Source of the DNA: Syntrophobacterales bacterium
GTDB taxonomy: Bacteria; Desulfobacterota; Desulfobaccia; Desulfobaccales; 0-14-0-80-60-11
Assembly (NCBI GenBank): GCA_020052215.1
Contig: JAGVPN010000279.1
Span: forward strand, 1 to 5,217
Length of the DNA stretch: 5,217 nucleotides
Reading direction: 5' to 3'
In this document: positions 1 through 4,189 of the stretch, piece after piece
Numbering within the stretch: the stretch's first letter is position 1
How the letters are laid out: every line of letters begins with the position of its first letter
Translations under genes and position numbers: made by a program
Notes under the pieces: model-generated
What the model was told of the DNA's origin: nothing
The model's database searches: none
The model's input: the letters and a program-made list of their open reading frames with translations, nothing else

Positions 1-13
1 AAACCAGGACTTA

Positions 14-127
14 TAGCAAGTTGCCGTCAAACAAGTAATAATCCGAATTGTAGGGGCGGTTCGCGAACCGCCCCTACGGTGGTTGCGATCATAAAGCCAA
101 AATTACCTCTATGACGGCAACTTGGTA
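14..127. repeat. MITE-like palindromic element, copy 1
   Basis: This is a 114-base non-coding element. Its ends are inverted repeats: tagcaagttgccgtca at 14-29 pairs with tgacggcaacttggta at 112-127, with a single mismatch at base 16. A perfect 28-base palindrome at 50-77 (arm gtaggggcggttcg) would form a strong hairpin. The same element recurs at 3944-4057 in the same orientation with only four substitutions (bases 16, 89, 98 and 100). Both copies begin and end with TA, which would fit a TA target duplication as made by IS630/Tc1-mariner-type transposases. No transposase is encoded, so it would have to be moved by one elsewhere. The repeat structure is seen directly. The MITE interpretation is inferred. 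Confidence 0.82.
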
Positions 128-294
128 TTATAGCGTTTGCCATAAATTCCTTCCGTTTGGAGGTCCCCAAGTCCCCCTTTTTCAAAGGGGGACTTTAACA
201 GCAATTCCTTGTAGTTCCCCCCCTTTTTTAAAGGGGGGCAGGGGGGATTATCAGGCTTCCCAATAACGGAAAGAACTTTTGGCAATTGCTATAA
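128..294. repeat. Second MITE-like element, upstream of bioA
   Basis: This 167-base element is bounded by imperfect inverted repeats of 30 bases (128-157 against 265-294, 25 of 30 positions pairing). The outer part reads ttatagc at the left and gctataa at the right. Inside lie two poly-C/poly-G hairpins. One has arms aagtcccccttt and aaagggggactt (169-180 and 184-195). The other has arms ccccccttt and aaagggggg (218-226 and 230-238). It directly abuts the element at 14-127 and ends two bases before the bioA Shine-Dalgarno sequence. C-run/G-run blocks of this kind are common interspersed repeats in environmental bacterial genomes. No coding potential is seen. Confidence 0.68.
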
Positions 295-306
295 GCGAGG
301 CACACT

Positions 307-1650
307 ATGGGTTACGACCCCGAGACTCTCAGGCAGTGGGACCGGGAGCATGTCTGGCATCCCTTCACCCAGATGCAGGGCTTCCGGGAAGAAGCCCCCC
401 TGATTATCAGCCGGGGGGAAGGGATTTACCTCTATGACCTCCAGGGCAACCGTTACCTGGATGGGGTCTCGTCCCTGTGGGCCAACCTCCACGGGCACCA
501 GCGCCGGGAATTGGACCAGGCCCTCCTTACGCAGCTGTCGCAATTGGCCCACAGCACCCTGTTGGGGATCGCCCATCCCCCGGCCATCCTCCTGGCCCGC
601 CGGTTGGTTTCGCTTGCGCCCCCGGGCCTGAACAAGGTGTTCTTCTCGGACAACGGCTCCACCGCGGTGGAGGCGGCCCTGAAGATGGCGTTCCAATTCT
701 GGCGGAACCGGGGCCGGGGCCTGAAACAGCGTTTCCTCAAGCTCAGCGGCGCCTATCACGGGGACACCCTGGGCGCGGTGTCGGTGGGCGGCATCCCCTT
801 ATTCCACGAAATTTACCAGCCGCTGCTGTTCGACACCCTGGAGGCCCCGGCCCCCTATTGTTACCGGTGCGACCTGCGGGAAGATTGCCGGGAGCAGTGT
901 CTGGTCAGGCTGGAAGAGCTGGTGGCGGCGCACCACCAGGAACTGGCCGCGGTGATTGTGGAGCCGGTGATGCAGGGCGCGGCGGGCATGATTGCCCAGC
1001 CGCCCGGCTATCTGGCCCGAGTCCGGGAGGTTACCCGGCGCCACGATGTGCTGCTCATCGCGGATGAGGTGGCCGTGGGTTTCGGCCGCACCGGCAAGAT
1101 GTTCGCCTGCGAGCACGAAGGGGTGAGTCCCGATCTCTTATGTCTGGCCAAGGGCATCACCGGCGGCTACCTGCCCCTGGCCGCCACTCTGGCCACGGAC
1201 GAGGTTTATCAGGCCTTCCTGGGGGAATACGAGGAGTTCAAGGCGTTTTTCCACGGGCACACCTATAGCGGCAACCCCCTGGGGGCCGCAGTGGGCCTGG
1301 CCAGCCTGGATATCTTCGCCCATGACCGGGTGATCGAAGGGCTCGCCGCCAAGATCGACCTGCTGGCCGGGCGCCTGGCGGCCATGGCCCAGCAGCCCCA
1401 CGTGGGCGACATCCGGCAGCGGGGCCTGATGGTGGGCCTCGAACTGGTGGCCGATAAGGGCGCCCGGGAACCCTTCCCGATTAAACGGCGCACCGGCCAC
1501 CGGGTGACCCTGGCGGCCCGGCAGTTGGGGGCCATCCTCCGCCCCCTGGGGGATGTCATCGTGCTGATGCCGCCGCTCTGCATCACCCCGGAGGAGTTGG
1601 GCGACCTGTGCGACATTACTGAGGAGGCCATCGCCCGGGGCGCCGAATAG
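307..1650 (+). CDS. bioA: Adenosylmethionine-8-amino-7-oxononanoate aminotransferase (BioA)
   Basis: This class-III, PLP-dependent aminotransferase of 447 residues converts 8-amino-7-oxononanoate to 7,8-diaminopelargonate using S-adenosylmethionine as amino donor. It is the antepenultimate step of biotin synthesis and takes place in the cytoplasm. Visible family motifs in order are WHPFTQM (17-23), SSLWANLHGH (55-64; W58 corresponds to the substrate-pocket Trp52 of E. coli BioA), DNGSTAVEAALK (115-126, PLP phosphate site), YHGDT (150-154), DEVAVGFGRTG (253-263; D253 binds the pyridine nitrogen), LAKGITGGYLPL (280-291; K282 is the Schiff-base lysine) and HGHTYSGNPLG (316-326). The length is normal for the family. 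A four-cysteine stretch lies at 185-198. The ATG start is supported by gcgagg at 295-300, six bases upstream. The lipoprotein gene follows after 17 bases. No biotin operator is recognisable upstream, where only repeats are present. Assignment to BioA rather than another class-III aminotransferase rests on the WHPFTQM and S-L-W-A-N motifs. Confidence 0.96.
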   Translation: MGYDPETLRQWDREHVWHPFTQMQGFREEAPLIISRGEGIYLYDLQGNRYLDGVSSLWANLHGHQRRELDQALLTQLSQLAHSTLLGIAHPPAILLARRLVSLAPPGLNKVFFSDNGSTAVEAALKMAFQFWRNRGRGLKQRFLKLSGAYHGDTLGAVSVGGIPLFHEIYQPLLFDTLEAPAPYCYRCDLREDCREQCLVRLEELVAAHHQELAAVIVEPVMQGAAGMIAQPPGYLARVREVTRRHDVLLIADEVAVGFGRTGKMFACEHEGVSPDLLCLAKGITGGYLPLAATLATDEVYQAFLGEYEEFKAFFHGHTYSGNPLGAAVGLASLDIFAHDRVIEGLAAKIDLLAGRLAAMAQQPHVGDIRQRGLMVGLELVADKGAREPFPIKRRTGHRVTLAARQLGAILRPLGDVIVLMPPLCITPEELGDLCDITEEAIARGAE

Positions 1651-1667
1651 TCAAAGGAAGGACAACC

Positions 1668-1859
1668 ATGAAAACCTGGCTTGGGTTACTCTTGACCATC
1701 CTATCGTTCATGGCCGGCTGCGCTCCGGGTGATTATGCCAGAAGACCGGCTTCCCCGGAAGAAACTCCCACTTATCGGGAGACGGGGATGTGGCATCAAA
1801 ATCCGGAGACCGGTTCCGATCAGGGAAATAGGATATGGAGTGAAGAATCCGGCCGCTGA
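1668..1859 (+). CDS. Small putative lipoprotein
   Basis: The product is a 63-residue protein of unrecognised family. Residues 1-18 look like a lipoprotein signal peptide: a short basic start (MK), a hydrophobic stretch (WLGLLLTILSFM) and a lipobox M-A-G-C with the modifiable cysteine at residue 18. The mature part would be about 46 residues, polar, Pro/Glu/Gly-rich and without further membrane segments. Residue +2 is Ala rather than Asp, so outer-membrane sorting would be expected by the usual Lol rule. A strong ribosome-binding site (aaggaagg, 1654-1661) sits six bases before the ATG. The gene lies 17 bases after the bioA stop, so co-transcription is likely. Nothing in the sequence links it functionally to biotin. 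Such tiny lipoproteins are poorly conserved, and its role is unknown. Confidence 0.72.
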   Translation: MKTWLGLLLTILSFMAGCAPGDYARRPASPEETPTYRETGMWHQNPETGSDQGNRIWSEESGR

Positions 1860-1906
1860 CCGCATGGTTGGCGATGATCTGTCCAAGAACCGGAAAAAGT
1901 AATGTC

Positions 1907-1935
1907 GGGCGAGGACTGCCCGCCCTATTTTCTCT
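1907..1935 (+). terminator. Possible terminator after the bioA-lipoprotein unit
   Basis: A short GC hairpin (gggcg at 1907-1911 pairing with cgccc at 1921-1925, nine-base loop) is followed by the T-rich run tattttctct. It lies about 50 bases after the lipoprotein stop, where a Rho-independent terminator would be expected. The stem is short and the loop large, so the call is weak. The hairpin may simply be one of the interspersed repeats of this genome. Confidence 0.35.
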
Positions 1936-1969
1936 AGTTCCCAAGCTCCCGTTTGGGAGCGAGAGAAAA
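1928..1969. repeat. Imperfect inverted repeat / hairpin
   Basis: Outer arms ttttctct (1928-1935) and agagaaaa (1962-1969) enclose an inner stem gctccc/gggagc (1945-1950 and 1955-1960) with loop gttt. The centre resembles the widespread gttcccaagctcc...gggaac interspersed repeat, here degenerate. Read on the minus strand it is a GC stem ending near a T-run, but no minus-strand gene points into it. Confidence 0.45.
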
Positions 1970-1970
1970 A

Positions 1971-1999
1971 TTACGATAAAACCATGTATTGTATATATT
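1971..1999 (+). promoter_or_regulatory. Candidate sigma-70-type promoter for the kinase-DOMON pair
   Basis: A poor -35 box ttacga (1971-1976) and a good -10 box tatatt (1994-1999, five of six consensus bases) are separated by exactly 17 bases. They lie in the only clearly AT-rich stretch of this otherwise GC-rich plus-strand block. Transcription would start near 2006, leaving a leader of about 150 bases that contains two small hairpins. The -35 match is only three of six, so this is a suggestion from position and composition. Confidence 0.3.
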
Positions 2000-2043
2000 G
2001 CCTACAAGATAAGAGTAATTTGGATTTTAAAAAAAGAGTAAGG

Positions 2044-2063
2044 TAGGGCGGGCATTGCCCGCC
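2044..2063. repeat. Short GC palindrome in the kinase leader
   Basis: Arms ggcgggca (2047-2054) and tgcccgcc (2056-2063) form a perfect palindrome around one base. The 11 bases tagggcgggca (2044-2054) are also perfectly inverted at 1917-1927. This is a short interspersed repeat of a type common in such genomes. It could form a hairpin in the leader RNA. Confidence 0.55.
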
Positions 2064-2096
2064 ATATATTGTGCGCCATGTGCACTCTAACCCCAG

Positions 2097-2117
2097 CACC
2101 GGCGGGACGCCTGTGCC
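2097..2117. repeat. Short interspersed GC-rich repeat overlapping the nominal kinase 5' end
   Basis: The stretch contains ggcg-gga-cgcc (2101-2111) followed by tgtgcc. It resembles a family of short repeats recurring between genes in many environmental bacteria, and it gives the peptide GGTPVPP when translated in this frame. That recognition is from memory. If correct, the stretch is not real coding sequence and the kinase begins downstream. Confidence 0.4.
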
Positions 2118-2142
2118 ACCGATTATAAAAATTTTTCAGGGC

Positions 2143-2147
2143 AAAGG
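2143..2147 (+). promoter_or_regulatory. Ribosome-binding site that supports the TTG start of the kinase
   Basis: The sequence aaagg lies seven bases before the in-frame TTG at 2155. The alternative in-frame GTG codons at 2071, 2080 and 2113 have no comparable purine-rich site at suitable spacing and lie in or beside repeat-like sequence. Confidence 0.45.
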
Positions 2148-2154
2148 CCAGACC

Positions 2155-3288
2155 TTGGATCAGCTTCTTGCCGTGGCCGGGCAGTTCACCCCCCAGGGCC
2201 GGGTCCTGGACCTCCGGGAGTATGGCAACGGCAATGTCAATGACACCTTCCTGGTGACGGTGGGCGCCAGGGTGCGCAGGGCGCACCCGACATTACTGGC
2301 TGCCGACGGAGACCAGCGCTTTATCCTGCAACGCCTCAACCTTAACGTGTTCCACCGGCCGGAACTGGTCATGGGAAACCTCCGTATCGTCAGCGACCAT
2401 GTGGCCCGGCGTCTGGCGCGTGTCCCCCTCATCGGCGGCCGCCGCTTTGAGGTGCCCCGGGTGCTCCTGACCCGGGAGGGCCGGGACCACTTCCTTGACT
2501 CAGGCGGGTCGTTCTGGCGGGCCCTGAGCTTTATTGAGGCCGCCGAGACCTTTGACACCATCAAAGATTTGGGGCACGCGCAAGAAGTCGGCTATGCCCT
2601 GGGCAGGTTCCATAGCCTTCTGAGCGATCTTGCCCCCGACCATTTGTCCGACACCCTGCCGGGGTTTCATCTCACGCCGGGGTACCTGGCGCACTATTAC
2701 GAGGTCCTGGCGAGACACGGCGCCCGCCCATCCCCCGAAGTGAATTATGGCTTACAGTTTGTGGCCGAGCGCCGGGCCTGGGCGCCCGTTCTGGAGAATG
2801 CCGCGGCGCAGGGCAGGCTCAGGCAGCGCCCGATCCACGGCGACCCCAAGGTCAACAACGTCATGCTGGACACCGCCACCGGGCAGGCCGTGGCCATGGT
2901 GGACCTGGATACCGTCAAACCCGGCCTGGTGCACTATGATATCGGCGACTGCCTCCGCTCTGGCTGCAATCCCCTGGGGGAAGAAACCGGGGACTGGGAA
3001 ATGGTGCGATTCGAACCGGAACTTTGCCGGGCCATGCTTGCCGGCTATCTGTCCCTGGCCGGAGATTTTCTCACCGAGACCGACTATGCCTATCTGTACG
3101 ACGCCATCCGTCTGCTGGCCTTCGAGTTGGGACTGAGGTTTTTTACCGATTATCTGGCAGGCAACGTCTACTTCAAGGCCCGCCACCCGGAACACAATCT
3201 TGTAAGGGCGCTGGTCCAATTCAAGCTGACCGAAAGCATCGAATCCCAGGCCACTACCATCGGCGCCATCATCCGGGACCTGAGATGA
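2155..3288 (+). CDS. NahK-like anomeric sugar kinase (APH phosphotransferase fold)
   Basis: This is a cytoplasmic kinase of the aminoglycoside-phosphotransferase fold, 377 residues from the TTG start used here, close to the 359 residues of Bifidobacterium N-acetylhexosamine 1-kinase (NahK). Landmarks with NahK-like counterparts are the N-terminal lobe YGNGNVNDTFLV (23-34), RFILQRLN (55-62), the catalytic loop HGDPKVNNVMLD (228-239; D230 is the probable base and N235 a metal ligand), DLDT (250-253; D250 and D252 correspond to the Mg-binding DLDT motif), DIGD (262-265) and the C-terminal LRFFTDYL...YF...PEHNLVRA (327-352). NahK phosphorylates N-acetylhexosamines at C1. The actual substrate here is unknown. 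The reading frame stays open upstream to a GTG at 2071, but that part encodes repeat-like peptide, and family similarity starts at about residue 1 of the TTG form. Residues of about 35-53 look like an insertion containing a palindrome (2270-2288). Its stop overlaps the next gene's ATG. Confidence 0.85.
   Translation: MDQLLAVAGQFTPQGRVLDLREYGNGNVNDTFLVTVGARVRRAHPTLLAADGDQRFILQRLNLNVFHRPELVMGNLRIVSDHVARRLARVPLIGGRRFEVPRVLLTREGRDHFLDSGGSFWRALSFIEAAETFDTIKDLGHAQEVGYALGRFHSLLSDLAPDHLSDTLPGFHLTPGYLAHYYEVLARHGARPSPEVNYGLQFVAERRAWAPVLENAAAQGRLRQRPIHGDPKVNNVMLDTATGQAVAMVDLDTVKPGLVHYDIGDCLRSGCNPLGEETGDWEMVRFEPELCRAMLAGYLSLAGDFLTETDYAYLYDAIRLLAFELGLRFFTDYLAGNVYFKARHPEHNLVRALVQFKLTESIESQATTIGAIIRDLR
2270..2288. 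repeat. Perfect palindrome inside the kinase gene
   Basis: Arms gggtgcgc (2270-2277) and gcgcaccc (2281-2288) flank a three-base loop. Shorter outer arms gccag (2266-2270) and ctggc (2296-2300) lie around it. It encodes about seven residues (RVRRAHP) in a segment where NahK-type proteins are shorter. It looks like an interspersed palindromic repeat that entered the gene in frame. Confidence 0.55.
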
Positions 3289-3824
3289 ACGGCCATAGCT
3301 TTTCCCTGGAGCCATTTTCCTCCATCGGTCCGCCCCTAAATATTAAGATTACCGGCAACCTTGCCCGGCGCGCCGCTAAACTTACCATCCGCTATGACCT
3401 CCACGGCCCTCTGGCGGAACTGGTGATTCCCGCCCCGGCGGCCCTGCCGTCCCGCCGGCACGGGCTTTGGGAAGAGACCTGTTTTGAGTTGTTCCTCGGG
3501 ATCAAGGATTCGCCGCGGTATTGGGAATTCAACCTGTCACCCGCCGGACACTGGAACGTCTATCGTTTTGCCGAATATCGGCAAGAGATGACCGAGGAAA
3601 CCGCGTTCACCTCACTCCCCTTGAGTATCCGGCGCCGACCGGATTCGCTTCTACTTGCCCTGGAACTGGAGGTGGAGAGGATTATGGCGGCGGACCAGCC
3701 CCTGGCGGTGGCCCTGGCGGCGGTCATCAAGTCCAGAGAGCATGGACTGACCTACTGGGCCTTGACCCATCCCGGGCCCCAGGCCGACTTTCACCGGCGA
3801 GACAGTTTTCTAGTGGAACTGTGA
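3285..3824 (+). CDS. DOMON-like domain protein
   Basis: The product is a 179-residue protein made up of a single DOMON-like domain (beta-sandwich, the family catalogued as murB-associated DOMON). Recognisable conserved blocks are LWEETCFELFLG (61-72), YWEFNLSPAGHWNVYRFAEYR (79-99), a hydrophobic strand region LLLALELEVERI (122-133), and the C-terminal SREHGLTYWALTHPGPQADFHRRDSF (150-175). DOMON domains elsewhere bind sugars or haem and resemble carbohydrate-binding module 9. The ligand of this bacterial family is not established. There is no signal peptide or membrane segment, so it is probably cytoplasmic. The ATG overlaps the kinase stop codon (atga, 3285-3288), with gggac just upstream as a weak ribosome-binding site, indicating translational coupling. 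The frame extends further upstream inside the kinase gene, but that part is only the kinase's shadow. A role in sensing or handling the kinase's sugar is inference from gene order. Confidence 0.85.
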   Translation: MNGHSFSLEPFSSIGPPLNIKITGNLARRAAKLTIRYDLHGPLAELVIPAPAALPSRRHGLWEETCFELFLGIKDSPRYWEFNLSPAGHWNVYRFAEYRQEMTEETAFTSLPLSIRRRPDSLLLALELEVERIMAADQPLAVALAAVIKSREHGLTYWALTHPGPQADFHRRDSFLVEL

Positions 3825-3828
3825 GACC

Positions 3829-3847
3829 GCCCCCGGGGCCAGGGGGC
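3829..3847 (+). terminator. GC hairpin just after the DOMON gene
   Basis: Arms gccccc (3829-3834) and gggggc (3842-3847) with a seven-base loop lie five bases after the DOMON stop. There is no T-run after it, so it is not a standard Rho-independent terminator. It may stabilise the 3' end of the transcript or help pause polymerase. Confidence 0.25.
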
Positions 3848-3943
3848 CATGACGACTCTCACGATCGCCCATCACATATCTGCATCTCATATCAACGATC
3901 ATTTCCTCACGGACACAACTAAACATGAAAATGTAGCACCGTA

Positions 3944-4057
3944 TACCAAGTTGCCGTCAAACAAGTAATAATCCGAATTGTAGGGGCGGTTCGCGAACCG
4001 CCCCTACGGTGGTTGCGACCATAAAGCTATAATTACCTCTATGACGGCAACTTGGTA
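3944..4057. repeat. MITE-like palindromic element, copy 2
   Basis: This copy is 114 bases and identical to 14-127 at 110 positions, in the same orientation. Its terminal inverted repeats are perfect over 16 bases (taccaagttgccgtca at 3944-3959, tgacggcaacttggta at 4042-4057). The central 28-base palindrome is unchanged (3980-4007). It sits between two convergent genes. TA dinucleotides at both ends fit a TA-targeting mobile element without its own transposase. The high identity to copy 1 suggests recent spread or homogenisation. Confidence 0.85.
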
Positions 4058-4076
4058 GTAGCCCTCGCCGGTAAAA

Positions 4077-4130
4077 TGTAGGACAGCCGCCCCCGGCTGT
4101 CCATGGGCAGGCGAGGGCGCCTGCCCTACA
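4077..4130. repeat. Paired GC-rich hairpins in the convergent intergenic region
   Basis: Two perfect 9-bp stems stand side by side: ggacagccg/cggctgtcc (4081-4089 and 4094-4102) and gggcaggcg/cgcctgccc (4105-4113 and 4118-4126), each with a four-base loop. The pair is framed by tgta (4077-4080) and taca (4127-4130). This is a short interspersed repeat of the kind that begins 'gtaggg'. It could act as a barrier to read-through from both converging genes. Confidence 0.6.
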
Positions 4131-4141
4131 CTTTCATATAA

Positions 4142-4176
4142 ATAAAAAACTTGTGGGTAAAGGTTAGTGCCCTTTA
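4142..4176 (-). terminator. Weak terminator candidate for the PEP-utilising protein gene
   Basis: On the minus strand, 13 bases after the stop codon, taaagg/ccttta (4158-4163 and 4171-4176) form a six-base stem with a seven-base loop. It is followed eight bases later by a run of six T's (4149-4144). The gap between stem and T-run and the A/T content of the stem make this weak. On the plus strand the same stem is followed by gggggagttttt, so it could act in both directions. Confidence 0.33.
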
Positions 4177-4189
4177 GGGGGAGTTTTTC

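Noticed and set aside
279..302. Promoter made of ttggca and tataag just before bioA
   Set aside because: The two boxes are far too close together, and a start from the -10-like box alone would leave out the bioA ribosome-binding site.
1..306. Biotin operator (BirA or BioR type) upstream of bioA
   Set aside because: No palindrome resembling the known biotin operators is present. The inverted repeats here belong to the MITE-like elements, one of which recurs away from any biotin gene.
289..759. Long antisense reading frame opposite the start of bioA
   Set aside because: It is a mirror of a well-supported bioA gene in GC-rich DNA, with no family motif and no ribosome-binding site. Other long frames opposite or shifted within bioA, the kinase and the PEP-utilising gene fail for the same reasons.
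3024..3284. Upstream extension of the DOMON frame inside the kinase gene
   Set aside because: The extra 87 residues are a frame-shifted reading of the kinase C-terminus. DOMON similarity begins only near 3285, where an ATG overlaps the kinase stop.
14..4057. CRISPR-like repeats
   Set aside because: There are only two copies, almost 4 kb apart, each 114 bases with inverted-repeat ends. There is no regular spacing and no cas gene.
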